Source of the DNA: Ruegeria sp. Alg231-54
GTDB lineage: Bacteria > Pseudomonadota > Alphaproteobacteria > Rhodobacterales > Rhodobacteraceae
DNA: 64,000 nucleotides
Assembly (NCBI RefSeq): GCF_900143525.1
Contig: NZ_FREZ01000008.1
Span: 149,493-213,492 of the forward strand
Direction: 5' to 3'
Position numbers and translations under genes: made by a program. The notes under the pieces are model-generated. The model saw only the letters and a list, made by a program, of their open reading frames with translations. It did no database searches and was not told the DNA's origin. Every line of letters starts with the position of its first letter. Position 1 is the first letter of the stretch. Shown here one piece after another: positions 28,395 to 38,160 of this stretch.

Positions 28395-29627
28395 ATGTTG
28401 AAACCGATGCCCCTGTCCGAGGCGCAGAGCCTTCCGTTCTGGCGCCGCCCTGTGACGCTCTTGTTCGTCATGGCGCTGACGATGCCCATTGCCTTCAACG
28501 CGTGGAGCGCGCTGTTGAACAATTTCGTGATCGAGATGGCGAATTTTGACGGGGCCGACATTGGGTTACTGCACACTGTGCGGGAGATCCCCGGATTTCT
28601 TGCTGTTGGCGTAATCGCGGTGATCATTTTCGTGCGCGAGCAGGTACTGGCGATGATCTCGCTGATGATGCTGGGCGTGGCAACTGCGTTGACAGCATGG
28701 TTTCCCAGCCTTGGTGGGTTGCTGTTTGTCACCCTTTTCAGCTCGATCGGATTTCACTACTACGAGACAGTGAATCAGTCGCTGCAGCTGCAATGGCTGC
28801 CCAAGGACCGCGCGCCGCAGGTGCTGGGCTGGCTTGTTGCCATGGGATCAGCCGCGACCGCAGTAGTCTACGGTCTGATCGTTTTGACCTGGGACCGGTT
28901 TGATCTGTCCTACAACATTGTGTTCATGGCCGCTGGTGGTGTGACCGCCCTGCTGGCGCTGTTCTGTCTGTTCGCCTTTCCGCAGTTTGACTCGCCAACC
29001 CCACAGACCAAAAAACTGATCCTGCGTCGTCGCTACTGGTTGTATTATGCACTACAGTTCATGGCCGGTGCGCGACGGCAGATCTTTGTTGTCTTCGCGG
29101 GCTTCATGATGGTCGAGAAGTTCGGGTTTGAAGTACACGAGCTGACCAGCCTCTATCTGATCAATCTGGTGATCAACATGGCGGCGGCTCCGATGCTGGG
29201 TAAGGCTGTGTCGATGTTCGGTGAGCGCCGCACGCTGATCTTCGAATACACCGGCTTGGCGATCGTTTTTGCGGCCTATGGCGGTATCTACTGGTTTGGT
29301 TGGGGCGTGGTGCTGGCTGCAACCCTATATGTGATCGACCATGTTCTGTTCGCTTTGGCGCTTGCCCTGAAGACCTACTTTCAGAAAATCGCCGATCCTG
29401 CGGATATCGCACCGACGGCGGCCGTGGCGTTCACGATCAACCATATCGCCGCTGTGTTCCTTCCCGCGCTTCTGGGCCTGCTGTGGGTCATCTCACCCGG
29501 TGCAGTCTTTGCACTGGCCGCTGCGATGGCGATGATCTCGCTGGGTTTGTCTTTGCTGATCCCGCGCCACCCGGAACCGGGAAATGAAACGATCTTGTCG
29601 AAATACGCGCCGGCACCTGCCGAATAA
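28395..29627 (+). CDS. Major facilitator superfamily transporter
   Basis: A 410-residue permease with about 12 hydrophobic segments in two halves separated near residue 205 (the QTKKLILRRRYW loop). The first half has the MFS-like D--GLLHTVREIPGF segment. No substrate-specific motif was recognised. The start follows GAGGAGTCCC. It is between priA and prmA and may be transcribed with either. Confidence 0.8.
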   Translation: MLKPMPLSEAQSLPFWRRPVTLLFVMALTMPIAFNAWSALLNNFVIEMANFDGADIGLLHTVREIPGFLAVGVIAVIIFVREQVLAMISLMMLGVATALTAWFPSLGGLLFVTLFSSIGFHYYETVNQSLQLQWLPKDRAPQVLGWLVAMGSAATAVVYGLIVLTWDRFDLSYNIVFMAAGGVTALLALFCLFAFPQFDSPTPQTKKLILRRRYWLYYALQFMAGARRQIFVVFAGFMMVEKFGFEVHELTSLYLINLVINMAAAPMLGKAVSMFGERRTLIFEYTGLAIVFAAYGGIYWFGWGVVLAATLYVIDHVLFALALALKTYFQKIADPADIAPTAAVAFTINHIAAVFLPALLGLLWVISPGAVFALAAAMAMISLGLSLLIPRHPEPGNETILSKYAPAPAE

Positions 29628-29693
29628 GCGCCAATGCTTGACCTTGGCGGGCCATCGCCATAGGCGCTGTGTCAATCGATACAGGAGGCCCTC

Positions 29694-30566
29694 ATGCCCA
29701 CATTCACTGCGCTGACTACACTGACCGGTAAAAAAGCTGCCGAAGGGCTGGGCGAAGCGATGGAGCGTCTGGATCCGGAACCAACCGGCGTTGGAGTATT
29801 CGAGGTCGAGGATGGCTCGGGCCTTTGGGAAGTTGGTGGGTATTTCACGGAAACTCCGGACGAAACCGCTCTGGCCGTTCTAGCCGCCGCGTTTGAGGCC
29901 AAGCCTTTTGTTGTGTCAGAACTGCCCGATACGGATTGGGTGGCCCATGTGCGCCGGGAACTGGCTCCGGTCGAGGCCGGACGGTTCTTTGTCTATGGCA
30001 GCCATGACGCTGACAAACTGCCCGAGGGACGTATCCCGCTGCTGATCGAGGCTGCAATGGCCTTTGGCACCGGCCACCACGGCACCACGTTGGGATGCCT
30101 AAAGGCGCTGGACCATCTTTTGAGCCAAGGGTTCACGGCGACCAAAGTGGCCGATATCGGCTGCGGCACTGCCGTGCTGGCCATGGCGGCCGCGCGGGTC
30201 TGGGAAGGTGAGATCATCGCCAGCGATATCGACGAAGTGGCCGTTGATGTCGCCGAAGCCAACCTGAAGGCCAATGGAATGGCAGGCAAGGTCCGTTGCG
30301 TGGAAGCGGCGGGCTTTGACCATCCCGATCTGGGCGTGATCGCACCCTACGATCTGATTTTTGCAAATATCCTTAAAGGGCCACTGGTTGCTCTGGCCCC
30401 CGAAATCGCAGCGAATCTGCGCGTCGGTGGTTATGCAATTTTGTCCGGAATCCTTAACGAACAAGCCGATGATGTGGATTCCGTTTATCTACAAAACGGG
30501 TTCAATTTAGAGAAAAATGACCAAATTGGTGAGTGGACGACGCTAATATTAAGCAAACAGGGCTAA
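29694..30566 (+). CDS. prmA: Ribosomal protein L11 methyltransferase
   Basis: A 290-residue SAM-dependent methyltransferase. It contains the substrate-recognition N-terminal domain (about 1-95), the AFGTGHH motif near 123-129 and the SAM-binding DIGCGTAVLAMAAA near 155. NILKGPL is the downstream catalytic-type motif of the family. It trimethylates ribosomal protein L11. It has an AGGAGG box at 29682-29687. Confidence 0.95.
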   Translation: MPTFTALTTLTGKKAAEGLGEAMERLDPEPTGVGVFEVEDGSGLWEVGGYFTETPDETALAVLAAAFEAKPFVVSELPDTDWVAHVRRELAPVEAGRFFVYGSHDADKLPEGRIPLLIEAAMAFGTGHHGTTLGCLKALDHLLSQGFTATKVADIGCGTAVLAMAAARVWEGEIIASDIDEVAVDVAEANLKANGMAGKVRCVEAAGFDHPDLGVIAPYDLIFANILKGPLVALAPEIAANLRVGGYAILSGILNEQADDVDSVYLQNGFNLEKNDQIGEWTTLILSKQG

Positions 30567-30669
30567 ATTGGGGCCATTTGCTGGAGCTTTCTGGGGTTTT
30601 GCCTCGATTTTGTCGCATTCTGTTTCTACCGTCTTAACCTAGAAGCGGGGGGCGGTTTTGGAGGCTGCC

Positions 30670-31014
30670 ATGACAGGAAAACAACTGGAATTTGATCAGC
30701 GCGTGAATCGCCTGAGCAAGAAACACGCAAAACTAAGCCGTGGCTATCGCGCGACGATGCGTAAGGACGGGTTGGTTGTGATGAAACCGCAGAGGGTGAA
30801 GTCGGCTTTGCCCCTTAAGGTTCTTCTGATGTGTCTGCTTGGGTTGTTTGCATTCAAGACGTTCTTGCTCACCAGCCTTGGGCCTTCGGGCTATCAATAC
30901 AGGGTTGACGCATTGAACGAGGGCACCTCGGTTGAACAAGCCGGTGCCTGGGTGATGCAAATCGACCCAGTATCGCTGGTGCTTTCGGAACAGTTGGCAC
31001 GGCTGCTGCCCTGA
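30670..31014 (+). CDS. Small membrane protein of unknown function
   Basis: A 114-residue protein with a basic N-terminal ~45 residues (KKHAKLSRGYRATMRKDG), one transmembrane helix (about 49-66, LPLKVLLMCLLGLFAFKTFLL) and a short exported tail. ATG 30670 has GAGG five bases upstream; an in-frame TTG at 30658 is a worse choice. It is not recognised. A strong hairpin follows the stop. Confidence 0.6.
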   Translation: MTGKQLEFDQRVNRLSKKHAKLSRGYRATMRKDGLVVMKPQRVKSALPLKVLLMCLLGLFAFKTFLLTSLGPSGYQYRVDALNEGTSVEQAGAWVMQIDPVSLVLSEQLARLLP

Positions 31015-31033
31015 CATCAGGCCAATGAATCAG

Positions 31034-31063
31034 AAACGCCGCGCATTCTGCATGCGCGGCGTT
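31034..31063 (+). terminator. Hairpin after the 30670 gene
   Basis: A long near-perfect stem (AACGCCGCGCA / TGCGCGGCGTT) lies 20 bases past the stop and is followed by CTGTTTTG. It lies between this gene and the converging DUF1127 gene. Confidence 0.8.
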
Positions 31064-31114
31064 CTGTTTTGCCCCTGAGGGAGGGAAGGGGCATATGAGT
31101 GGGTGTGTTAAATC

Positions 31115-31327
31115 TTAACGACGACCTTCGGCCACGACGTCAATATCGCCACGGCACAGTCCGATATCTTCCAGCTCGCGGTCTGTCAGACCGCTCAGCG
31201 TGTTACGAGTCACGCGGGCGTCATTCCATTCGACAACGGCGTTCACGACCGATGCGAAATATGCGCCGATACGGCCGACGAGGCCGAATGAGCCGGTGGT
31301 GGTGCGGGTGGTGTCCAGTGCAGCCAT
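31115..31327 (-). CDS. DUF1127 domain-containing small protein
   Basis: A 70-residue protein of the YjiS/DUF1127 type. The C-terminal half carries the typical R-TLSGLTDRELEDIGL segment, with a charged end (GDIDVVAEGRR). Members of this family in alphaproteobacteria are small, stress- or phosphate-related proteins, and some bind RNA; the role here is unknown. The start follows GAAGGAAACAGG. Confidence 0.9.
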   Translation of the reverse strand: MAALDTTRTTTGSFGLVGRIGAYFASVVNAVVEWNDARVTRNTLSGLTDRELEDIGLCRGDIDVVAEGRR

Positions 31328-31661
31328 ATCCTGTTTCCTTCTGGTTTAAGTTTACGTTTTGATCGTTCGATCTGAGCGGCATCTAGTGCTGCCAAATCAG
31401 CTGTGCAAGTGCGGAAATTGCAACTGTCCTATGCGTTTTTTGCAGAGCTCAAGATTCATTAGAACCCCTTAATTTATTGGCCATTTTTGCTTCATGAAAC
31501 GTGTCGATTTCAGACTTTTGACTGTCGCAAACTGGCCGTTTTGTCGCGCGTGAAACAGGTCTGTCGTTTTTGCGCTCTCTGTCAATTCGCTTGGAAAATG
31601 TTCACGCTTCGTGCTAATCCATAAAAAAGATCACAAAAACTCGAGCAGGCCGGGGCGAAAC
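31328..31661. other. 334-bp gap before ruvC
   Basis: This AT-rich gap lies between the DUF1127 gene and ruvC and carries no convincing coding frame. It must hold the divergent promoters for both. I saw no strong hairpin or riboswitch-like element. Confidence 0.5.
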
Positions 31662-32159
31662 ATGCGGATTTTGGGCATTGATCCGGGGCTTAGGACCCTG
31701 GGATGGGGCGTCATCGAATCGCATGGCAGCCGCCTGAGCCACGTCGCCAACGGGCTATGCAAGTCTGACGGGGACGATTTGGGCGAGCGTTTGCTGTCGC
31801 TGTACAATCAGATCGTCGAAGTCATTGCAGAACATCAACCCGATCAGGCGGCCATCGAACAGACCTTCGTCAACAAGGATGGGGCTGGTACGCTGAAGCT
31901 GGGTCAGGCGCGGGGTGTGGCGTTGCTGACGCTGGCGCAAGCAGGGCTGCCCGTGGGTGAATACGCGCCCAACCGGGTCAAGAAAACGGTTGTGGGCGTT
32001 GGGCATGCCGAGAAAGAGCAGGTTCTTCATATGGTCAAATTGCAACTGCCGGGCTGTAAGCCCAAAGGGGCGGATGCGGCGGATGCGCTGGCGATTGCCA
32101 TCTGTCATTCATATTACGGCGCAGCGCCGCAGGCGCGCGTGAAAGAGGTGCGGGCATGA
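31662..32159 (+). CDS. ruvC: Crossover junction endodeoxyribonuclease RuvC
   Basis: A 165-residue Holliday-junction resolvase. The catalytic acidic residues are visible: Asp7 (LGIDPGL), Glu in [12 protein letters not shown], and the C-terminal [12 protein letters not shown] pair. The frame begins at 31611, but ATG 31662 gives the family start MRILGIDPG. Its stop overlaps the ruvA start (ATGA). It starts the ruvCAB operon. Confidence 0.97.
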   Translation: MRILGIDPGLRTLGWGVIESHGSRLSHVANGLCKSDGDDLGERLLSLYNQIVEVIAEHQPDQAAIEQTFVNKDGAGTLKLGQARGVALLTLAQAGLPVGEYAPNRVKKTVVGVGHAEKEQVLHMVKLQLPGCKPKGADAADALAIAICHSYYGAAPQARVKEVRA

Positions 32160-32833
32160 TCGGAAAACTGACCGGACGATTGGACTATCGCGCAGCAGAT
32201 CACGTGTTGATCGACGTGCGTGGGGTCGGATATCTCGTTTACTGCTCGGACCGGACCATGGCCGCGTTGCCGGGCGTTGGCGAGGCTGTCTCGATCTATA
32301 CCGATATGGTGGTGCGCGAGGACCTGATGCAGCTTTTCGGGTTTTTGTCCCTGGTCGAAAAGGAATGGCATCGCCTGCTGTGTTCGGTTCAGGGCGTTGG
32401 GGCCAAGGTCTCGCTCGCCATTCTGTCCGCGCTGGGTCCGGATGGGGTCAGCCGGGCCATTGCGCTTGGGGATTGGGGTGCCGTCAAAGCGGCGAAAGGC
32501 GTGGGCCCAAAGACGGCACAGCGGATCGTGCTGGATCTAAAAGACAAGGCGCCGGGTGTGATGGCTATGGGCGGGACCGTGACCGAAGCGATGGGCGGCC
32601 CCGGGCTGGAAGTTGTTGAGTTGTCTGAACCGGCACCAGTGCCCAAGCGGGAGACCAAACCTGCCTCGGGGTCGGCTGCAGCCTCGGCGGGGGCACTGTC
32701 AGCCCTTGGCAATTTGGGGTACGGACCATCCGAGGCGGCCTCGGCCGTGGCCGAAGCGGCCGCCAGCCTGCCGGATGCAGGCGAGGCTGAATTGATCCGG
32801 GCGGCGCTCAAGTTGCTGGCTCCGAAAGGGTAA
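32156..32833 (+). CDS. ruvA: Holliday junction branch migration protein RuvA
   Basis: A 225-residue RuvA, starting [11 protein letters not shown]. The OB-fold domain I (about 1-63), the helix-hairpin-helix domain II ([11 protein letters not shown] and [10 protein letters not shown]) and the C-terminal RuvB-binding domain after a linker are all present. It clamps Holliday junctions for RuvB. It is coupled to ruvC and lies 4 bases before ruvB. Confidence 0.97.
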   Translation: MIGKLTGRLDYRAADHVLIDVRGVGYLVYCSDRTMAALPGVGEAVSIYTDMVVREDLMQLFGFLSLVEKEWHRLLCSVQGVGAKVSLAILSALGPDGVSRAIALGDWGAVKAAKGVGPKTAQRIVLDLKDKAPGVMAMGGTVTEAMGGPGLEVVELSEPAPVPKRETKPASGSAAASAGALSALGNLGYGPSEAASAVAEAAASLPDAGEAELIRAALKLLAPKG

Positions 32834-32837
32834 CTGA

Positions 32838-33857
32838 ATGGTAGACGCCGATCCCACATTGCGCCCCGAGCCCTTGCCCGAGGATAACGACCGCGCCCTG
32901 CGTCCGCAGGGGCTGGACGAATTCATCGGTCAGGCCGAGGCGCGGGCCAATCTGCGCATCTTCATTCAATCCGCGCGTATGCGGAGCGAGGCGATGGATC
33001 ACACGCTGTTTCATGGCCCTCCGGGTCTGGGTAAAACGACGCTGGCGCAAATCATGGCGCGCGAGTTGGGGGTGAATTTCCGCATGACCTCGGGGCCGGT
33101 TCTGGCCAAAGCAGGTGATCTGGCGGCGATCCTGACCAATCTGGAATCCCGCGATGTGTTGTTCATCGACGAAATCCACCGTCTGAACCCGGCCGTCGAA
33201 GAGGTGCTGTATCCAGCGATGGAGGATTTCGAGCTGGACCTGGTGATCGGCGAAGGCCCGGCGGCGCGCACGGTGCGGATTGAGCTGCAGCCGTTTACTT
33301 TGGTTGGTGCGACGACGCGGATGGGCTTGCTGACCACCCCATTGCGCGACCGATTTGGCATTCCGACGCGGTTGCAGTTTTACACAGTGGACGAGTTGCA
33401 CGAGATCGTTACTCGCAACGCCCGCAAACTGGGCGCGCCGGCTGATGATGCAGGTGCCAGAGAGATTGCGCGCCGATCGCGCGGGACCCCGCGGATCGCA
33501 GGGCGATTGCTGCGACGGGTAGTGGATTTTGCCATCGTCGAGGGCGATGGACGTATCACCCTGGATCTGGCGGATGGCGCGCTGACGCGGTTGGGTGTGG
33601 ATAATCTGGGCTTGGATGGTGCCGACCGGCGATACCTCAAGCTGATCGCTGAGAACTATGCCGGTGGTCCGGTCGGGATTGAGACCCTGTCGGCAGCGTT
33701 GTCTGAAAGCCGCGATTCGCTGGAGGAAGTGATTGAGCCCTATTTGTTGCAGCAAGGCCTGATCCAGCGCACGCCGCGCGGGCGGATGTTGGCGCAGAAG
33801 GCTTGGGCTCATCTGGGTATGGCGGCTCCTAAGGGGCAAAACGATCTGTTTGGTTGA
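32838..33857 (+). CDS. ruvB: Holliday junction branch migration helicase RuvB
   Basis: A 339-residue AAA+ motor. Walker A GPPGLGKT is at residues 60-67, Walker B DEIH at 111-114, and the C-terminal winged helix contains [11 protein letters not shown]. It drives branch migration with RuvA. It closes the ruvCAB operon. Confidence 0.98.
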   Translation: MVDADPTLRPEPLPEDNDRALRPQGLDEFIGQAEARANLRIFIQSARMRSEAMDHTLFHGPPGLGKTTLAQIMARELGVNFRMTSGPVLAKAGDLAAILTNLESRDVLFIDEIHRLNPAVEEVLYPAMEDFELDLVIGEGPAARTVRIELQPFTLVGATTRMGLLTTPLRDRFGIPTRLQFYTVDELHEIVTRNARKLGAPADDAGAREIARRSRGTPRIAGRLLRRVVDFAIVEGDGRITLDLADGALTRLGVDNLGLDGADRRYLKLIAENYAGGPVGIETLSAALSESRDSLEEVIEPYLLQQGLIQRTPRGRMLAQKAWAHLGMAAPKGQNDLFG

Positions 33858-33920
33858 AGCTGCGGCCTTTAAATTTTATGCCTTCGGCGAGAGTACTTTC
33901 GAAAAGATGAAGGATTGGGC

Positions 33921-34544
33921 GTGACCCCCGAAGACATTCAGTCGTTGTTCACCCGTGAAAGCGGAGAGTTTCTGTTCGCGCGTTGGGGGCGGCCCATCGT
34001 GCCCATCGTCTTTGGGGTCGAGGAGGAAACTCTGACCACCGTCAAGGGCGCATTTGAGGCCGTGGTAAGCCTGGCCGATCATAAGATGGCCGAAACGGAT
34101 CCGGAACTTGGTGCGAATTGCATGGTGTTCTTTTTCCGCGACTGGAAGGAACTGCTGGAAGTTCCCGATCTGGATCGGCTGGTTCCCGGTCTTGCGCCGT
34201 TAGTCGATCGACTGATCGCGGCGGATGCCAATCAGTATCGGGTGGTCCGGTTTGAAGAGGACGGTGCGATCCGGGCTGCGTTTGTCTTCCTGCGCATGGA
34301 CAAAGAGCTGTCCAAGATTCCGGCAGAGACTTTAGCGCTCAGCCAGGTGGTGCAGACCATTTTGCTGTGGTCGGACACTGCGTTCAGAACGCAATCGCCG
34401 CTGGCGGTTGCCGAGGGGGTGACGATCCTGCGCCCGGACATCGCTGGGCTGATCAGGGCAGCCTATGATCCGGTTTTGCCGGGGGCAGCGCAGGATCCGG
34501 CGCATGGCTTGCGATTGTTTGCACGAATGCAGCAGTCGCAGTGA
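33921..34544 (+). CDS. Conserved hypothetical protein downstream of ruvB
   Basis: A 207-residue soluble protein that I do not recognise. It has no signal peptide and no membrane helix. It begins with a GTG at 33921, six bases after AAGGA, rather than the TTG at 33915. It is acidic and rich in Leu/Val strand-helix alternation; the conserved-looking ARWGRPIVPIVFG and CMVFFFRDWKEL segments suggest a compact alpha/beta domain. It is close to the convergent SulP gene, with 16 bases between them. Confidence 0.6.
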   Translation: MTPEDIQSLFTRESGEFLFARWGRPIVPIVFGVEEETLTTVKGAFEAVVSLADHKMAETDPELGANCMVFFFRDWKELLEVPDLDRLVPGLAPLVDRLIAADANQYRVVRFEEDGAIRAAFVFLRMDKELSKIPAETLALSQVVQTILLWSDTAFRTQSPLAVAEGVTILRPDIAGLIRAAYDPVLPGAAQDPAHGLRLFARMQQSQ

Positions 34545-34560
34545 TTTAAGCTGAGATCAT

Positions 34561-36267
34561 CTACGATTTGGATGTGTTGCGGTGTTGAAAAGCGCTTAAC
34601 AAGTCGCTTCCCGTGTCGAAGAAAGCGTCGTTGCCCACCAAATCGGTCACGCCGTACCTGTCCAACTCTGACCGGACATGCGGTTCGACCAGGAGGAAAA
34701 CCAGCCTGATGTTCTTCTCCTGCATGAGATTGAGAACATTGCGCAGCGTATAGCCTGCGGTGAAGTCCACGTCATCGATGGCCGAGGCTTCGATGCAGAA
34801 CCAACGTACTTTGTTATCTGAATCATGGGTGATTGTCGCAATCTCATCCGAAAGCCGCTGTGCATTCGCGTAGTAAAGGCTGTGAGAGAAGCGATAGATG
34901 ACAAGCCCGGGTTCGAATTGGTTCGGTGCAGGAATGGGTTTCGAATGCCAACCACCGTCTTTGGTTTTGACGATCACTGAATTTTTGGGGCGGTACCCGC
35001 GGCGGGTATGGTCGATCAATGACAGTACCATCGCAAAGATGATACCCTGTTCGACCCCCACGATAACGACAACTGTAGCCGTGGCGACAGCAATCCAAAA
35101 TTCGGACCGGGCTTGCCGGTAAATTGCAATCAGGCCTTTCAGGTCGATCAGCTTCAGGCCGATCAGGAACACGACTGCAGACAGTGCCGCATTCGGCAGG
35201 TAGGCCAGTGGGCCGGTCAGGAACAGTATGACCACCAAGACGATCAAGACGGTAGTCAGTTGTGCCACCTGACTGCGGCCACCGGCGCTGGCCACCATCT
35301 CGGTTTTTGTTGGGCTGCCATTTACCACAAATGTGCCCGTAAATGCCGCTCCCAGATTGGCCAGACCCAGCCCGACAAGGTCTGTGTTCTCGCTGAACTT
35401 CTCTTCGTAGCGCGCCGCATAGGCCCGCGAGGTTGCAGCACTTTGGGCCAGGATCACAACGAAGATTGACAGCGCGGTTGGCAGCAGCTGTTTGAACAGG
35501 GTCCAGCTCCAATCCACGTTCGGGACAGAGAGCGCAGGCAAGCCGCTGGGAACCGAGCCCAGTACCGCGATGCCGGATGCTGCGAATTGGAACGCCCAGC
35601 TGCATAGGATTACCCCAAGTATGGCGAATAACGGGCCGGGTAGTCTCGGTGACAGCTGCCGGCATCCGACGACGATCAGCAGAACTGCCGCCGCCGCCGC
35701 CAATGTGGGCCAGCTTGTCTGGTCGATGTTCTGAATGGTTGCCTGAAGCTTGGCGATGGTCCCGTGACCGTCGCTTTCGATCCCCAAAAGCCCCGGTATT
35801 TCACCGGTTGCGACCTGAATGCCCACGCCTGTCAGGAACCCGACAAGAACTGTCCGGGATAGGAAATCAGCCAGAAACCCTAAGCCGATGATGCGTGCGG
35901 CAATCAACAAAACTGCAGCCATCAGCGCCAACAGGGAGGCCAGCGCCAGATACTCGGACGAACCCGACACTGCCATGCCAGCCAGGGCAGAGGCCGTAAT
36001 CGCCGCCGTGGCAGAATCCGCGCCCACAACAAGATGGCGGGACGAACCGAACAGCGCAAACAGCGCCATTGGGATAAGGATGGTGTACAACCCAGTCACA
36101 ACCGGTGTGCCTGCGATCTTTGTGTAGCCCATGACCTCGGGGATCGCGAGGCAGGCAAAAGTCAGGCCTGCTAAAATTTCCGCAGGCAAAGTCGCGCGGT
36201 TGAATGGCAAGACGCCTTGAAGGACTGGAAGAAAGAACATCCTCTCTTCTTTTTGTCCTTTAGCCAT
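34561..36267 (-). CDS. SulP family inorganic anion transporter
   Basis: A 568-residue permease with about 12-14 membrane helices, starting near the AEILAGLTFACLAIPEVMGYT motif (the SulP signature with its conserved Pro), and a C-terminal STAS domain (about 430-555, with IEASAIDDVDFTAGYTLRNVL). It may carry sulfate, bicarbonate or another dicarboxylate/anion. ATG 36267 (MAKGQKEER) follows AGGAG; the frame is open upstream to 36408 without support. Confidence 0.92.
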   Translation of the reverse strand: MAKGQKEERMFFLPVLQGVLPFNRATLPAEILAGLTFACLAIPEVMGYTKIAGTPVVTGLYTILIPMALFALFGSSRHLVVGADSATAAITASALAGMAVSGSSEYLALASLLALMAAVLLIAARIIGLGFLADFLSRTVLVGFLTGVGIQVATGEIPGLLGIESDGHGTIAKLQATIQNIDQTSWPTLAAAAAVLLIVVGCRQLSPRLPGPLFAILGVILCSWAFQFAASGIAVLGSVPSGLPALSVPNVDWSWTLFKQLLPTALSIFVVILAQSAATSRAYAARYEEKFSENTDLVGLGLANLGAAFTGTFVVNGSPTKTEMVASAGGRSQVAQLTTVLIVLVVILFLTGPLAYLPNAALSAVVFLIGLKLIDLKGLIAIYRQARSEFWIAVATATVVVIVGVEQGIIFAMVLSLIDHTRRGYRPKNSVIVKTKDGGWHSKPIPAPNQFEPGLVIYRFSHSLYYANAQRLSDEIATITHDSDNKVRWFCIEASAIDDVDFTAGYTLRNVLNLMQEKNIRLVFLLVEPHVRSELDRYGVTDLVGNDAFFDTGSDLLSAFQHRNTSKS

Positions 36268-36458
36268 TGAAACTCCTGTTGAATTCACGTGGGTTGGTTG
36301 AAATTCTAGAGGGCAAATCGTAGAAATTCGATAGCAGACTTGGGAAGGTGCGGAATTTGCCCCCACATGGGGATTGCAGGACCCGCGGCAACCATGCATC
36401 TGTTTCAAAGCAGGATTTGCCCCGCGCGTTACATATTTGAGAGACCGGACTTGATAAC
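36268..36458. promoter_or_regulatory. Divergent promoter region sulP / ybgC
   Basis: A 191-bp gap between two divergent genes that must hold the promoters of sulP and of the ybgC-tol operon. I could not pick out convincing -35/-10 pairs on either strand. Confidence 0.45.
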
Positions 36459-36866
36459 ATGGCCAATGAAGCTGATGCGCCCCACAAGCATATCTTTCCG
36501 ATCCGGGTCTACTATGAAGACACCGATATGGGCGGGGTCGTATACCACGCGAATTACCTCAAGTTTATCGAACGCGCGCGATCTGACTATGTGCGCCGTC
36601 TGGGCAATGATCAGAACGCGATGCGCGATGGCGGGATCGTCTGGGTCGTGCGCCGGATCGAGGCCGATTATCTGGTCCCGGCAAAGTTCGATGATGAGCT
36701 GATCGTTGAAACTTGGCTGTCGTCAATCTCTTGTGTGCGGCTGACCATGGGGCAGTTGGTCAAGAGGGGGGAGACCGAGATATTTCGCGCCTCGGTGACT
36801 GCTGTTTGCATGAACGCGCAAGGCAAGCCGGTCCGCCTTCCGGCAGAGATTCGCGCATTGATGTAA
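36459..36866 (+). CDS. ybgC: Acyl-CoA thioesterase YbgC (Tol-Pal associated)
   Basis: A 135-residue hotdog thioesterase. The family signature IRVYYEDTDMGGVVYHANYLKF places the catalytic Asp near residue 25, and FIERARSDYVR is conserved. It belongs to the 4-hydroxybenzoyl-CoA thioesterase family and is the usual first gene of tol-pal operons. It is 111 bp upstream of tolQ. Confidence 0.95.
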   Translation: MANEADAPHKHIFPIRVYYEDTDMGGVVYHANYLKFIERARSDYVRRLGNDQNAMRDGGIVWVVRRIEADYLVPAKFDDELIVETWLSSISCVRLTMGQLVKRGETEIFRASVTAVCMNAQGKPVRLPAEIRALM

Positions 36867-36977
36867 CAATTTGTCGGTCAGGGGTGGTTATGTTGGCTTT
36901 TCATAACCAACTGCGATAGCGTTTGGAAAAACAAGGCCAAACGAACGGCCGTCAGGCAAAAAACAAAGAGCAGGTTC

Positions 36978-37673
36978 ATGGAAGCTGAAACGCTGGCGCT
37001 GGCGCAGGAGATCGATTTCTCCATGTGGGGGCTGTATGCCCGCGCGACCTTTGTCGTCAAACTGGTGATGTTGATGCTGATCGCTGCATCCATCTGGTCT
37101 TGGGCGATTATCATTCAGAAATTGATCAACTATCGCGCGGCCCGCCGCGAGGCGCAGGTGTTTGACGAGGCCTTCTGGTCTGGCAACCCGCTTGATGAGT
37201 TGTTCGAACATACCGGATCGCAGCCCGACGGCAGTTCCGAGAAGATTTTTGCCGCTGGCATGATCGAATGGCGCAGGTCGCACCGAACGGATGGTGGGCT
37301 GATCGCGGGGGCCACTGCGCGGATTGACCGTTCGATGGACGTGGCAATCGCCAAAGAGTCCGAGACATTGCAAAAAGGCTTGCCCATTTTGGCGACGGTG
37401 GGCTCGACCGCGCCGTTCATTGGCCTGTTCGGGACCGTTTGGGGCATCATGAACGCGTTTATTGAGATTGCCGAGCAGCAAAACACCAACCTGGCCGTTG
37501 TGGCACCCGGCATTGCCGAAGCGCTTTTGGCCACGGGCCTGGGTCTGTTGGCTGCGATCCCGGCGGTAATTTTCTACAACAAGCTCAGTTCAGACAGTGA
37601 TCGGATCGTGGGTGGCTACGAGGCTTTTGCCGACGAGTTCGCCACCATCCTGTCGCGTCAGTTGGACAGCTAA
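36978..37673 (+). CDS. tolQ: Tol-Pal system protein TolQ
   Basis: A 231-residue MotA/TolQ/ExbB-family membrane protein with three helices: about 20-42 (FVVKLVMLMLIAASIWSWAI), 138-160 (LPILATVGSTAPFIGLFGTV) and 170-195 (EALLATGLGLLAAIPAVIF). With TolR it forms the proton-driven stator of the Tol system at the division site. The start follows a 111-bp gap from ybgC and is preceded by AGAGCAGG. Confidence 0.97.
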   Translation: MEAETLALAQEIDFSMWGLYARATFVVKLVMLMLIAASIWSWAIIIQKLINYRAARREAQVFDEAFWSGNPLDELFEHTGSQPDGSSEKIFAAGMIEWRRSHRTDGGLIAGATARIDRSMDVAIAKESETLQKGLPILATVGSTAPFIGLFGTVWGIMNAFIEIAEQQNTNLAVVAPGIAEALLATGLGLLAAIPAVIFYNKLSSDSDRIVGGYEAFADEFATILSRQLDS

Positions 37674-37674
37674 G

Positions 37675-38151
37675 ATGGGTGCGGCGGTTCAGCAGAACGG
37701 AGGCGGGAACGGGCGCAGACGCGGCCGTCGTCGCGGGCGGGCGCAGCCGATGGCCGAGATCAACGTGACGCCTTTTGTAGACGTCATGTTGGTTTTGCTG
37801 ATTATCTTTATGGTGGCGGCACCGCTTCTAACCGTTGGCGTGCCGGTGGACCTGCCCAAGACGGCGGCAAGCGCGTTGCCGGGCGATAACGAAGAACCGC
37901 TGACAGTCACGATGACTGCAGAAGGGCGCGTTCAGATTCAAACCACCGATGTTGCCCGCGAAGAGTTGATTGGCAAGCTGCGCGCCATTGCGGCAGAACG
38001 CAGCAGTGACCGGGTGTTCCTGCGCGCGGATGGCGCGATCCCTTATGCGCAGGTTATGCAGGTTATGGGTGCGCTGAATGCAGGTGGGTTTTCCAATGTG
38101 GGGCTGGTGACCGATACCGGCGGCCCCGCGTTGGACGAAGGTGGAGAGTGA
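37675..38151 (+). CDS. tolR: Tol-Pal system protein TolR
   Basis: A 158-residue ExbD/TolR protein. A glycine/arginine-rich N-terminus (GRRRGRRRGR) precedes one helix with the conserved Asp (INVTPFVDVMLVLLIIFMV, near 30-48), and a periplasmic domain follows. It begins one base after the tolQ stop. It partners TolQ in the proton channel. Confidence 0.96.
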   Translation: MGAAVQQNGGGNGRRRGRRRGRAQPMAEINVTPFVDVMLVLLIIFMVAAPLLTVGVPVDLPKTAASALPGDNEEPLTVTMTAEGRVQIQTTDVAREELIGKLRAIAAERSSDRVFLRADGAIPYAQVMQVMGALNAGGFSNVGLVTDTGGPALDEGGE

Positions 38152-38160
38152 GGCCGCGCG

